From: Polynucleobacter sp. 86C-FISCH
GTDB taxonomy: Bacteria; Pseudomonadota; Gammaproteobacteria; Burkholderiales; Burkholderiaceae
Assembly: GCF_018882415.1 (NCBI RefSeq)
Contig: NZ_JACVOL010000001.1
Span: forward strand, 1,279,531 to 1,343,530
Length of the DNA: 64,000 nucleotides
Direction of reading: 5' to 3'
A model generated the notes under the pieces. The model was not told where the DNA came from and did no database searches. It saw nothing but the letters and a program-made list of their open reading frames with translations. Positions 34,372 to 42,756 of this stretch are shown here, piece by piece. Within the stretch, counting starts at the first letter, position 1, and each line of letters starts with the position of its first letter. A program made the translations under genes and the position numbers.

Positions 34372-34656
34372 ATTATTGATGGCTTAAATATAGAGAAGGA
34401 AATTCCTCTTTGGGCTCTAGAGGGTAAGACAATTCAGCGTGAGTTTGTCTTTAAAAACTTTAAGCAAGTGTTTGAATTTATGACTCTGTGCGCCAAGTAC
34501 GCAGAAGAAATTGATCATCATCCCGATTGGTCAAATTCTTGGAATAAGGTATCGGTATCCCTATCAACTCATTCAGCTGGCGCACTGACCAAGTTAGATA
34601 TTCAGTTGGCAAAAGCAATGGATACTTTTGCCTCCCAAGTGAGCTCTAAAAATTAG
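34369..34656 (+). CDS. phhB: 4a-hydroxytetrahydrobiopterin dehydratase (PCD/DCoH)
   Basis: The 95-residue protein satisfies the whole family motif: E-x3-HHP (EEIDHHP), five residues to Trp, nine to His (STH) and eight to Asp (LTKLD). PCD dehydrates 4a-hydroxytetrahydropterin formed by aromatic amino acid hydroxylases; members without a hydroxylase have been tied by comparative genomics to molybdenum cofactor metabolism. No hydroxylase is encoded in this window, whereas a molybdoenzyme (msrP) and Moco genes are. Translation starts at TTG behind a strong AAAGGAG site. Confidence 0.92.
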   Translation: MIIDGLNIEKEIPLWALEGKTIQREFVFKNFKQVFEFMTLCAKYAEEIDHHPDWSNSWNKVSVSLSTHSAGALTKLDIQLAKAMDTFASQVSSKN

Positions 34657-34868
34657 TGCTCGTCGCCTTCGTGTTCTTCCTCATTCATGCTCATGAGGAT
34701 GGTTGCGAGTAAGCCATAGACCACTTCGGTGGAGATCATGCCATCTTCATCAAGCTCATCAATTAAGTCATTCAGACGGTCCTCAGTGGGCTCGTTGAGT
34801 AAGGTCATTGCACACTCACACCCATAGTCAAAGTCTTCGTCGTTCTGGGTTTGGTTCTCTTCGGTCAT
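34653..34868 (-). CDS. Small acidic protein, unknown function
   Basis: The 71-residue protein is very acidic (NDEDFDYGCECAM near the N-terminus, MNEEEHEGDEH at the C-terminus) with a short hydrophobic helix in the middle (VVYGLLATILMSM). Cys-17 and Cys-19 form a CxC motif. It looks like a small conserved proteobacterial protein but no family was recognised. Its stop interlocks with that of the PCD gene (shared TTAG), and it is divergent from msrQ. Confidence 0.65.
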   Translation of the reverse strand: MTEENQTQNDEDFDYGCECAMTLLNEPTEDRLNDLIDELDEDGMISTEVVYGLLATILMSMNEEEHEGDEH

Positions 34869-35018
34869 ATTTATCCTTAATTGAACGCTCAGGATAGCAA
34901 ATTACAGCCTAAATCGATAGGTCTAAATAGTTTGTCATTATTCCGATCATCATTGTTTAGCCTTAATGGCAAAAAGCATGTATCAGTTCTTTGCTTAGCT
35001 TGGTTTAAAGTGCTGTTT

Positions 35019-35612
35019 ATGAAGTTCTTAAAACCAGCCATTTTCATTTTCTGCTTAGTGCCGCTGGCCCGCCTGGTTTGGCTTGGTGTTTATGGCGATC
35101 TAGGTGCCAATCCCATTGAATTCATTACCCGTTCAACCGGTACCTGGGCGCTTGTCTTTCTGTGCATTACGCTAGCAATGACCCCTTTGCGCCTAATAAC
35201 GGGCTGGACCATTTGGATTAAGTTGCGTCGGATGCTGGGATTATTTTGTTTCTTTTATGCCGGTATCCATTTTTCCATTTGGTTTTGGTTGGATCAGAAT
35301 CTAGATATTCAATCGATGTGGAGCGATGTTGTAAAGCGTCCATTTATTACGATGGGTTTTCTGACGCTGGTACTTCTTACTCCCTTAGCCATTACATCTA
35401 ACCAGTGGTCGGTACGTCAGCTAGGAAAGCGCTGGTCTGTATTGCACAAGCTGGTTTACATCATTGCATGTACTGCAATAGCCCACTACTGGTGGCATAA
35501 AGCTGGTAAAAATGATTTGGATACCGTCTCAATCTATGGAGCGGTCATATTGATATTGCTTATTTGTCGCTTGCCAATGGTAAAGAGCTTTCTGCAAAAA
35601 CTCAGAAATTAA
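35019..35612 (+). CDS. msrQ: Membrane haem b subunit MsrQ of the methionine-sulfoxide reductase system
   Basis: From the ATG at 35019 (MKFLKPAIFIFCLVPLARLV) the protein has 197 residues and six membrane helices. Family features are LGANPIEFITRSTGTWAL, a His in FYAGIHFSIWFWLDQ, and the C-terminal LHKLVYIIACTAIAHYWW with two histidines; these ligate haem b and pass electrons from the quinone or flavin pool to MsrP. A longer frame from 34881 adds a non-conserved N-terminus. In most genomes it directly follows msrP; here eight genes lie between. Confidence 0.93.
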   Translation: MKFLKPAIFIFCLVPLARLVWLGVYGDLGANPIEFITRSTGTWALVFLCITLAMTPLRLITGWTIWIKLRRMLGLFCFFYAGIHFSIWFWLDQNLDIQSMWSDVVKRPFITMGFLTLVLLTPLAITSNQWSVRQLGKRWSVLHKLVYIIACTAIAHYWWHKAGKNDLDTVSIYGAVILILLICRLPMVKSFLQKLRN

Positions 35613-35625
35613 GTGATTTGAGAAC

Positions 35626-36516
35626 TTAAAACTCAGTCGTATAACGAATGGCAAGGCGCCGTGATTCTACAAAGCCATTTTTGATTTCTGTATCACGTCC
35701 ATATTGGAGGCTTATCCTGCCAAAGGGGTAGTAAGCTAACGCGCTGAGCAAAAACCTCTGAGTGTTAACGACATTATTTTGGTAGGTATTGCCAATGGTC
35801 GTTGCCCCACCAGCTACATAGAAATAGGAGGCGCCCAGTGTGTAAGTTTGATTGAACTTGTAAATTGGGCCCAGCTGAGTGGTGGTTAAAGGCTTCTGAT
35901 TTAAGGAGGTATTACTTGCGGATAAGCAGGCTGCAGCACATTGGCTATTGCCTCCAAACCACATGGTGTCGACGGCGACCATCCCATCTAAGCTACCAAT
36001 AATGGGCTGCTGATATCCCATCTGAATATCTGATCGATAGCGATTCTCACCCAGATTAAAAGCTTGTTGACTGTTATAGCTGCCGGTCGGCGCAGTTAGA
36101 TATCCAGCAACGCCAAAGTATCTTCTATTTTCTCTATCGGCATACGGCCAAATAGCTGTTGCAAATGTGAGGTCGCCAATGCCAGTGCTTGCAGGTAAAG
36201 ATGCCAGTGATCCGGCTGGCTTAATGGTGCCGTAAGGTAACTGGAGGTAAGAGATGGCAGGTAAATTGGTAATTGAGTAGCTGGTGCTGAGGCGGGCAAT
36301 TGCACTTTGAATGCCAATATCAGGGCTGCTAAATGGCCTAGAGGAAACGGCAGAGCCATTTCGGTAGTAAGTGCCACTTTCAGCATTGACATAGCTGATC
36401 ATCGCATGATTTTTGCCGGGTAGTGGAGCAACAATATCGTTCGGCTGTAAATCAATCGCCAAGCAAATTGATGGCAGCATCAATAAAGCAGTTGCGAGAG
36501 CGCGGGATAAATTCAT
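35626..36516 (-). CDS. Outer-membrane protein of the phenol-MetA-type transporter family
   Basis: The 296-residue precursor has a signal peptide (LSRALATALLMLPSICLA) and beta-barrel features throughout, starting at DLQPNDIVAPLPGKNHAMIS and ending with RRLAIRYTTEF. Segments GIGDLTFATAIWPYADRENR and LTAPTGSYNSQQAFNLGENR are typical of the MetA-pathway/transporter family (PF13557-like). Such proteins are thought to allow entry of hydrophobic compounds through the outer membrane, but the substrate here is unknown. It is divergent from the lipoprotein gene at 36566. Confidence 0.75.
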   Translation of the reverse strand: MNLSRALATALLMLPSICLAIDLQPNDIVAPLPGKNHAMISYVNAESGTYYRNGSAVSSRPFSSPDIGIQSAIARLSTSYSITNLPAISYLQLPYGTIKPAGSLASLPASTGIGDLTFATAIWPYADRENRRYFGVAGYLTAPTGSYNSQQAFNLGENRYRSDIQMGYQQPIIGSLDGMVAVDTMWFGGNSQCAAACLSASNTSLNQKPLTTTQLGPIYKFNQTYTLGASYFYVAGGATTIGNTYQNNVVNTQRFLLSALAYYPFGRISLQYGRDTEIKNGFVESRRLAIRYTTEF

Positions 36517-36565
36517 TGGAGTATTGTAATTAATATAAAAACAAGATGCATGTAGTTACCATACA

Positions 36566-36901
36566 ATGGGATGTATGAATACATTCTTCTTGAGGCTGAG
36601 TCCATGCCTATTGTTTATGGGCATTTCAGCCTGTACTCAAGCGCCTCCTTTGCCACCTGGGTCTACAACGAACTCTCCATATACCCCGCAGCAGATCAAA
36701 GAGTTTAATAGTCAGACACTTTCTCCGGTGGAGGGGCCTTTTGGCCCAGTGGATCCAAGAGCAGAAGATCTTCGCCTATCTAAAGAGCGTGCATTGGATT
36801 CAAAATTCTATAACCAGCCTAAGGGCGAGCAGGAGGCTGAGGCGCTAGAAATGCAATCGGCCGACCCCTATCAAGCGACCAAGCCCGTTTTAACTTTCTA
36901 G
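36566..36901 (+). CDS. Small lipoprotein, unknown function
   Basis: The 111-residue precursor (MGCMNTFFLRLSPCLLFMGI) has a lipobox ISAC, after which the mature protein begins CTQAPPLPPGSTTNSPYTPQ. The rest is proline-rich and charged, without recognisable domains. The second in-frame ATG at 36575 is an equally good start. Its last 4 bp interlock with the end of the SRAP gene on the other strand (shared CTAG). Confidence 0.7.
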   Translation: MGCMNTFFLRLSPCLLFMGISACTQAPPLPPGSTTNSPYTPQQIKEFNSQTLSPVEGPFGPVDPRAEDLRLSKERALDSKFYNQPKGEQEAEALEMQSADPYQATKPVLTF

Positions 36902-37518
36902 GCAAGTACAAGCTCAGGGATTGACTCCAACTGAAGTAATGCTTGCGCTTCTTCCGGTGTGGCATTGAGCCATGCATTAAAAAGCTCGGGACGTAACGGA
37001 ACCACAGTACGTTTTTCATCTTCAGGCTTATGCATACGATTCATTACTGGATGATTGCTAGCTTCAATCGTGAGCATGGAAAATGAGACGATGAGTTCCC
37101 TTGTTTCTGGCTCTGTCCAGGTGTCCCAGATTGAAGCAATCGCCATTGGCTCTTGATTGGCTTGTTTAATGGCGGTGCGCACCGCTTTGCCAGATTCATA
37201 GCAAGGCTCATAAAAAGCATCTGCTAAAGCCAATCCGTAATGCCGTTTTATCCAGGCATTCTTATAAGATGGTTTCTCAGCCACTGTTTCAGCCCGGGCG
37301 TTGTAGGTCTTTCTTCCAAAGGTTTCCTCTTTAGCCCAGGATGGCAATAAGCCAAAGCGAGCTAAGCCAGTTGCAGTGCGTCCAGTGTTGTGACTTTTGA
37401 GGACGATAGGTCCTGGATAAGTTGGAAATACATCATGCGCGGGAGACGCCGGTAAATCCAGGTCAAAGTGGGTTTTAACCCAATCTGTATTGACCGTGGT
37501 GAGGTATTGAACACACAT
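36898..37518 (-). CDS. SRAP/HMCES-family abasic-site processing protein, divergent
   Basis: The 206-residue protein begins MCVQY; Cys-2 becomes the new N-terminus and forms a thiazolidine cross-link with abasic sites in single-stranded DNA in the HMCES/YedK family. Further active-site features are present: NARAET, the Glu in ADAFYEPCYESGK and His residues in SNHPVMNRMHKP. The start MCVQY differs from the common MCGRY, and FYEP replaces FYEW, so this belongs to a divergent subgroup. No SOS box was looked for systematically. Confidence 0.85.
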   Translation of the reverse strand: MCVQYLTTVNTDWVKTHFDLDLPASPAHDVFPTYPGPIVLKSHNTGRTATGLARFGLLPSWAKEETFGRKTYNARAETVAEKPSYKNAWIKRHYGLALADAFYEPCYESGKAVRTAIKQANQEPMAIASIWDTWTEPETRELIVSFSMLTIEASNHPVMNRMHKPEDEKRTVVPLRPELFNAWLNATPEEAQALLQLESIPELVLA

Positions 37519-37602
37519 GCCACTATTTTACTGTGGCTTATTGAGATTGAGCTCATGCCTGCTGGTAGTATTGAGGCTAAATTTTAGAAAGATCTCCCCA
37601 TC

Positions 37603-38448
37603 ATGAAACCTTTTTCCTCTGTATTTAATCCAATGGTAGTGCGCTTTATTGCTGCCGGTATCTTAGCTAGTGCTTTTGTTGGCAGCTCTTATGCGCAGCA
37701 GAGTGGTTTACCAATTAATGTTGCAGCCTCTGTTAATGGTGCCTTAATTACTAATGATATGGTTGAGCAAGGAATCAAAGCTGCTATTTCTCAGGGTCAA
37801 AAAGAATCGCCTCAGTTACGTGGTGCTGTGATTGAGAAGTTTGTTGAGGTCTTATTACTTTCTCAGCAAGCTGAAAAGGATGGCTTAGCAACTTCTGAGA
37901 AAGCCAATACGCAGCTCGCAATGATTCGTCAAAATTATTTAGCTGATCTTGAGCTATCTACATACATGGCTCAAAACCCAATTACTGATGCAGATCTCCA
38001 GGCTGAATACAACCGAGAGATTGCATCCTTAGGCCCTCAAGGGATGATTTCGGAGTACAAGGTAAGTGATATAGCAGTAGCCAGTGAAGCCGATGCACAA
38101 GCCGCTTTGGCACGCATCAAAAAGGGCGAGTCATTTGATAAGGTTGCCAAGAGCGTTTCCTTGGCTCCAAACAAAGTTCAGGGCGGCGCAGTAGGTTGGA
38201 TCCAGCCTGGTCAGGTTGCCCCTCAGTTGGCATCTGTGCTTATCACGCTCTCTAAAGGGCAAGTATCGCCTGCACCAATCCAGATGCAGCAAGGTTGGTA
38301 CTTGATCAAATTAGAAGATAAAAAGTCGAGCAAGCCGCCTTCATTTGAACAAGCAAAGCCAGCTATTCGTGCTGGTATGACGCAAAGAAAGCAGTTTGAG
38401 TTTTTAAGTCAACTCGCAAAAGATGCAAAGATTATTGTTCAGCAATAA
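37603..38448 (+). CDS. Periplasmic parvulin-type peptidyl-prolyl isomerase
   Basis: The 281-residue precursor has a signal peptide (VRFIAAGILASAFVGSSYAQ), an N-terminal SurA-like helical region (VNGALITNDMVEQGIKAAIS) and a central rotamase domain with SEYKVSDIAVASEADAQAAL and KSVSLAPNKVQGGAVGWIQPGQ, followed by the IQMQQGWYLIKLEDK strand. It assists folding of envelope proteins. A perfect hairpin terminator follows its stop after 16 bp. Confidence 0.9.
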   Translation: MKPFSSVFNPMVVRFIAAGILASAFVGSSYAQQSGLPINVAASVNGALITNDMVEQGIKAAISQGQKESPQLRGAVIEKFVEVLLLSQQAEKDGLATSEKANTQLAMIRQNYLADLELSTYMAQNPITDADLQAEYNREIASLGPQGMISEYKVSDIAVASEADAQAALARIKKGESFDKVAKSVSLAPNKVQGGAVGWIQPGQVAPQLASVLITLSKGQVSPAPIQMQQGWYLIKLEDKKSSKPPSFEQAKPAIRAGMTQRKQFEFLSQLAKDAKIIVQQ

Positions 38449-38464
38449 GAATTTACGCTGAAGA

Positions 38465-38490
38465 AAAAAGGACCCCGCGGGGTCCTTTTT
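38465..38490. terminator. Bidirectional terminator, perfect palindrome
   Basis: A 26-bp perfect palindrome with AAAAAGGACCCC on the left arm and its complement on the right. It serves both the parvulin gene and folA, whose stop codon (38489-38491) overlaps its end. Confidence 0.9.
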
Positions 38491-38977
38491 ATTTGCGCTC
38501 CAAGGTAATGAAGCTAAAGGTGATATCACCTTCGGATCCGGGAGTGCGCTCTACCTCTTTCCAGTCCGATGCATTTGGTACTTCAAAGAAAGTATCGCCA
38601 CCTTCAATATCTAAATCAATTTCAGTGATGTAAAGACGATCGGCCTTATCAAATGCTTGGGTAAAGAGTTGTTCGCCACCAATAACAAAGACCCGGGGAA
38701 ATTCGCTAAGACTCTCCAAGGCTTCATCCAGAGATCCAACTAATTCACCGCCAGTTATTGGGTAGTTTGCATTCCGGCTCACCACGATATTGCGACGGCC
38801 GGGAAGCGGGCGGCCAATAGATTCCCAGGTCTTACGGCCCATGATGACAGGGTGACCCATCGTCACGCGTTTGAAGAATTGCAAATCAGCAGAGATCTTC
38901 CAGGGCATTTGATTATCGCGTCCAATCACGTGATTACGTGAGCGCGCAACAATCATGGAGATGGCAGGTTGAGTCAT
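38489..38977 (-). CDS. folA: Dihydrofolate reductase
   Basis: The 162-residue enzyme has the DHFR core: ISMIVARSRNHVIGRDNQMP with the Met-20 loop, WKISADLQFFKRVTMGHPVI with the adenosine-binding part, GRKTWESIGRPLPGRRNIVV, and FVIGGEQLFTQAF. The acidic active-site residue is Asp in SADLQ. It reduces dihydrofolate with NADPH. It starts 11 bp after thyA on the same strand; ThyA generates the dihydrofolate that FolA recycles. The terminator at 38465 starts inside its stop codon. Confidence 0.95.
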   Translation of the reverse strand: MTQPAISMIVARSRNHVIGRDNQMPWKISADLQFFKRVTMGHPVIMGRKTWESIGRPLPGRRNIVVSRNANYPITGGELVGSLDEALESLSEFPRVFVIGGEQLFTQAFDKADRLYITEIDLDIEGGDTFFEVPNASDWKEVERTPGSEGDITFSFITLERK

Positions 38978-38988
38978 ATGCTTAATTC

Positions 38989-39783
38989 TTAAATAGCTAC
39001 AGGAGCTTTAATGTGAGGGTGAGATTCGTAACCTACGATTTCGAAGTCTTCGAACTCGTAATCAAAAATCGAATCAGGCTTGCGCAAAATATTGAGCTTA
39101 GGCAATGGGAAGAAATCTCTAGATAACTGAAGCTCTACCTGCTCTAAGTGGTTGCTGTAAAGATGGCAATCACCGCCAGTCCAAATAAAGTCACCCACCT
39201 CTAGATTGCATTGTTGCGCCATCATGTGAGTGAGCAAGGCGTAGCTGGCGATATTAAATGGCACACCCAAGAAAATATCCGCGCTGCGTTGGTAGAGTTG
39301 GCATGATAGCTTGCCATCTGCTACATAAAACTGAAAGAAGGCATGGCAGGGCGCTAAAGCCATACGGGGAATATCAGCAACGTTCCATGCGGAAACAATA
39401 ATGCGACGTGAGTCTGGATTCTTTTTGATGGTCTCCACCACTTCGGAGATTTGATCGATATGCTGTCCGTTTGGCGCAGGCCATGAGCGCCACTGATAAC
39501 CATAGATTGGGCCTAGATCACCATCGGGTGCTGCCCATTCATTCCAAATAGAAACGCCACGTTCCTTGAGCCAATTATTGTTTGTGCTTCCTTTAAGGAA
39601 CCAGAGTAATTCATAAATAATGGATTTGAGATGCAGCTTTTTAGTAGTCACCATCGGAAAGCCATCTGCCAAGTTAAAGCGCATTTGGTGTCCGAATACG
39701 GAGACTGTGCCAGTTCCCGTTCTATCGGACTTTTGAACCCCCTTGGCGAGGACTTCTTTCATGAGATCGTGATATTGGCGCAT
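38989..39783 (-). CDS. thyA: Thymidylate synthase
   Basis: The 264-residue protein has the E. coli length. Catalytic Cys is in [19 protein letters not shown]; other motifs are [20 protein letters not shown] and [12 protein letters not shown]. It methylates dUMP to dTMP with methylene-tetrahydrofolate, giving dihydrofolate. It sits 45 bp after the ferredoxin reductase gene and just before folA, so the four minus-strand genes fdxA, reductase, thyA and folA may share transcripts. Confidence 0.97.
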   Translation of the reverse strand: MRQYHDLMKEVLAKGVQKSDRTGTGTVSVFGHQMRFNLADGFPMVTTKKLHLKSIIYELLWFLKGSTNNNWLKERGVSIWNEWAAPDGDLGPIYGYQWRSWPAPNGQHIDQISEVVETIKKNPDSRRIIVSAWNVADIPRMALAPCHAFFQFYVADGKLSCQLYQRSADIFLGVPFNIASYALLTHMMAQQCNLEVGDFIWTGGDCHLYSNHLEQVELQLSRDFFPLPKLNILRKPDSIFDYEFEDFEIVGYESHPHIKAPVAI

Positions 39784-39828
39784 ATGTATCAGCTAAATGG
39801 AGTTATATGTAGACGAATTAGGGATAGC

Positions 39829-40875
39829 TTACTCGAATGTGGGCGACTTCACTCCCAGCGCCTTGTGGAGCTTGGTTGAAGTGGTCGTATATTGGAGCGG
39901 AATCTGCTTTTCTGGGTTCATGTACTCTGCGGCTGCAAAGGCAGCCAGAGCTGCCTCATGAAATCCAGACAAAATGAGTTTTTTCTTGCCCGGATAGACA
40001 TTGATGTCGCCAACCGCATAAATGCCCGGGATACTGGTTTGGAATTTCTGGGTATCCACGCAAATTTGTTTGCGATCGATATTGAGACCCCAATCAGCGA
40101 TGGGTCCTAATTTTGGGGAAAGACCAAAAAATACCAAAAGATCATCGAGTGGAATTTGCTTGGTTTCGCCGTCAATATTGGTGAAGGTAATTTCTGCGAG
40201 TCGATCATCTTGTGCTTCGTAAGCAGTCACTTGTCCGATAAGTAATTGCATTTGATTGCTCGCACAAAGTTCACGCATTTTTACGATTGATTTGGGAGCA
40301 GCCTTAAATTCATCACGGCGATGAATTAATGTCACGCTAGCAGCAATTTCAGAAAAATGAATTGCCCAATCTAGTGCAGCATCGCCACCTCCGCAAATCA
40401 CAATTCTTTTGTCTGCAAATTGCTCAGGACTTTTAACGTGATAAAAAAGTTGCTTGCCTATAAAGCGGTCTATGCCCTCTAGGTTCAGGAGGCGAGGCTG
40501 GAAAGCGCCAACGCCAGCGGCAATAAATACAGTCTTGCTGAGGAAGTGTTTGTCTTGTGAGGTGCTAATTAGAAAGCGACCATCAGCCTGCTGCTCTAGC
40601 TTGCTTACTTCTTGGCCAAGATGAAACTGGGCGTCAAATGGCTGAATTTGCTTGAGCAAATTATTCGTGAGTTCGCGTCCAGTGCACACTGGAATAGCGG
40701 GAATATCGTAGATGGGTTTGTCAGGATAAAGCTCGATGCATTGACCACCAACTTCTGGCAGCGAATCAATTACATGGGCTTTGATTTCTAGTAGGCCTAA
40801 CTCAAAGACCTGAAAGAGACCCACAGGACCGGCGCCAATGATGACAGCATCGGTTTGTGTGGGTGAGTTTGACAC
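39829..40875 (-). CDS. Thioredoxin-reductase-like ferredoxin--NADP+ reductase (type II)
   Basis: The 348-residue flavoprotein has the FAD motif [20 protein letters not shown] at the N-terminus and the NADPH motif [17 protein letters not shown] about residue 160; the CxxC of thioredoxin reductases is missing, as in YumC-type reductases. The C-terminal FAD site is [20 protein letters not shown]. It exchanges electrons between NADPH and ferredoxin. The gene starts 19 bp after fdxA, its likely partner; together they could feed the sulfite reductase. Confidence 0.9.
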   Translation of the reverse strand: MSNSPTQTDAVIIGAGPVGLFQVFELGLLEIKAHVIDSLPEVGGQCIELYPDKPIYDIPAIPVCTGRELTNNLLKQIQPFDAQFHLGQEVSKLEQQADGRFLISTSQDKHFLSKTVFIAAGVGAFQPRLLNLEGIDRFIGKQLFYHVKSPEQFADKRIVICGGGDAALDWAIHFSEIAASVTLIHRRDEFKAAPKSIVKMRELCASNQMQLLIGQVTAYEAQDDRLAEITFTNIDGETKQIPLDDLLVFFGLSPKLGPIADWGLNIDRKQICVDTQKFQTSIPGIYAVGDINVYPGKKKLILSGFHEAALAAFAAAEYMNPEKQIPLQYTTTSTKLHKALGVKSPTFE

Positions 40876-40894
40876 GAATACTTTTGCTAGAAAA

Positions 40895-41218
40895 TTACTT
40901 TACTAGCTGGTCGAGTTTGTTCTTAACGTCTTTCCATTCTTCAGCATCTGGAAGAGCCGCTTTGGACTTGGTGATAGATGTCCAAGAAGGGGAGAGTTCT
41001 GCATTGAGCTTGATGAATGCTTGTTGATCACCAGGCACATCATCTTCAGCATAAATAGCATTTACTGGGCACTCTGGAACACAAACCGCGCAATCGATGC
41101 ACTCATCTGGATCGATCACTAAAAAATTAGGACCCTCGCGAAAGCAGTCAACTGGGCAAACATCAACACAGTCGGTATATTTGCAGCGGATACAGGATTC
41201 GGTAACAACGTAAGTCAT
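40895..41218 (-). CDS. fdxA: 7Fe ferredoxin FdxA
   Basis: The 107-residue protein has [18 protein letters not shown] and [16 protein letters not shown], which bind a [3Fe-4S] and a [4Fe-4S] cluster, and the long C-terminal tail ([20 protein letters not shown]) of the FdxA type. It carries single electrons in the cytoplasm. The adjacent reductase supports NADPH-driven reduction. It is the first gene of a four-gene minus-strand run. Confidence 0.95.
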   Translation of the reverse strand: MTYVVTESCIRCKYTDCVDVCPVDCFREGPNFLVIDPDECIDCAVCVPECPVNAIYAEDDVPGDQQAFIKLNAELSPSWTSITKSKAALPDAEEWKDVKNKLDQLVK

Positions 41219-41335
41219 GGCAGTTTTGTTTCAAGAGCCCCAAAAGCTGGGCGCTAAGTTATAAAACCTCAATTTTAGCCGAAATAGCCTATTTTTCAGG
41301 CTAAAGGGTTAATTTACTTGAGGTAAAGTTCCCCT

Positions 41336-42349
41336 ATGAATACACAGCCCAATACCCAAGTAAACATGCAAAAACCCAAAATTTTGGTGGCAAGAGCCAT
41401 TTTTCCTGAGGCTTTGGCCAAACTGGAAGAGTCATTTGATGTGCGGTCCAACCAAGAGGATCGTATTTTTAGTCCAGAAGAGTTGCAAAAAGAACTCTCG
41501 GGAGTTGTAGGGGCTTTAGTAGCAGGCAGCGAAAGAATTGATGCAAATGCACTGGCGCATGCCAAAGATTTGAAGATCGTGGCCAATATCTCGGTGGGAT
41601 ATAACAATTTCGATGTTCCAGCAATTACTGCAGCGGGAGTGATGGCTACCAACACTCCCGATGTATTGACGGATACAACTGCTGACTTTGGGTTTGCGCT
41701 ACTGATGGCAACTGCAAGACGCATTACTGAATCAGAGCACTGGGTGCGTGCTGGTCATTGGGATAAGTGGTCGATTGTGAATAACCCCCTTGGAATGGAT
41801 TTGCATCACAGCACTGTTGGCATTATTGGTATGGGTCGTATCGGTCAAGGCATTGCTAAGCGTGCATTAGGTTTTGGAATGAATGTGATCTATCACAACC
41901 GCAGCCATCTATCCGATGCTGATGAAAAAGCCTGTGGTGCCAAGTATGTTTCCAAAGAAGAATTGCTGCGCACTGCAGATCATGTGGTCTTGGTATTGCC
42001 CTATAGCGCTGAAAGTCACCACACTATTGGCGCCAAAGAAATCGCCCTCATGAAGCCGACTGCAACCCTGATAAACATTGCCCGTGGCGGTATTGTGGAT
42101 GATGCAGCGCTTGCTCAAGCTCTCAAAGAAAAACGCATTTTTGCAGCTGGTCTTGATGTCTTCGAGGGTGAGCCTAAGGTACATCCGGAGTTACTCAAGT
42201 TAAGCAATGTTGTGTTGGCTCCACATATTGCTAGTGCAACAGAAAAAACACGCAGAGCGATGGTTGATCTAGCGGTAGACAACTTACGCGCTGCGTTAGA
42301 TGGTAAAAAACCACCCAGCTTGATTAATGCGGAAGTTTATAAACCTTAA
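41336..42349 (+). CDS. D-2-hydroxyacid dehydrogenase (glyoxylate/hydroxypyruvate reductase type)
   Basis: The 337-residue enzyme has the NAD-binding motif VGIIGMGRIGQGIAKRALGF, the NIARGGIVDDAALAQAL segment with the catalytic Arg, Glu in GLDVFEGEPKVHPEL and catalytic His in LAPHIASAT. It reduces glyoxylate, hydroxypyruvate or a related 2-keto acid. The start may be 41336 or the second Met at 41366 (MQKPKILVARAIFPEALAKL), which fits the family better. It is monocistronic, with a terminator at 42391. Confidence 0.92.
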   Translation: MNTQPNTQVNMQKPKILVARAIFPEALAKLEESFDVRSNQEDRIFSPEELQKELSGVVGALVAGSERIDANALAHAKDLKIVANISVGYNNFDVPAITAAGVMATNTPDVLTDTTADFGFALLMATARRITESEHWVRAGHWDKWSIVNNPLGMDLHHSTVGIIGMGRIGQGIAKRALGFGMNVIYHNRSHLSDADEKACGAKYVSKEELLRTADHVVLVLPYSAESHHTIGAKEIALMKPTATLINIARGGIVDDAALAQALKEKRIFAAGLDVFEGEPKVHPELLKLSNVVLAPHIASATEKTRRAMVDLAVDNLRAALDGKKPPSLINAEVYKP

Positions 42350-42390
42350 CTTTATTAAATTAACTCAGCACTAAAAATAAGTAGTAAAAA

Positions 42391-42418
42391 ATAAAGCCGA
42401 GTGAGAACTCGGCTTTAT
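42391..42418. terminator. Bidirectional terminator
   Basis: ATAAAGCCGAGT (42391-42402), loop GAGA, ACTCGGCTTTAT (42407-42418). It lies between the hydroxyacid dehydrogenase gene and the convergent small membrane gene. Confidence 0.8.
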
Positions 42419-42450
42419 TGGTTGGAGCGTAACTCCGGAAATTGACCCTT

Positions 42451-42744
42451 TTATTCTGCGTCAATTTCTTCTGGTAGCTCGCGCATTGCTAATTCAATAC
42501 CACCGAACTTACCTGCAACCCAGTTGTAGACTTTGCATGCAATCCATAGCAAACCAAAGCCTAATAAGGCATTGAGAATCAGGGCTGACAGCACAGTAAA
42601 TCCAGGGATGGCGCCATCACGAATGAAGGCAACAAACAATGCCAACAAAACGATTGGAACGGAGAAGCAGAGGTAAACCAAAACCAAGGTTTTGGCGGTA
42701 TGCATTGGGTCGAGGAAGACCAGTTCTTTTTTGGTGAGTTTCAT
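42451..42744 (-). CDS. Two-helix membrane protein, unknown function
   Basis: The 97-residue protein has helices at about 15-42 (AKTLVLVYLCFSVPIVLLAL) and 50-70 (LSALILNALLGFGLLWIACK), then KVYNWVAGKFGGIELAMREL and an acidic tail. The YN-x-A-x3-GG-I-E segment recalls DUF3566-like proteins, but the similarity is weak. It lies 12 bp downstream of moeA and may be transcribed with the Moco genes; a link to Moco is not shown. Confidence 0.6.
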   Translation of the reverse strand: MKLTKKELVFLDPMHTAKTLVLVYLCFSVPIVLLALFVAFIRDGAIPGFTVLSALILNALLGFGLLWIACKVYNWVAGKFGGIELAMRELPEEIDAE

Positions 42745-42756
42745 GATGACGCAATC

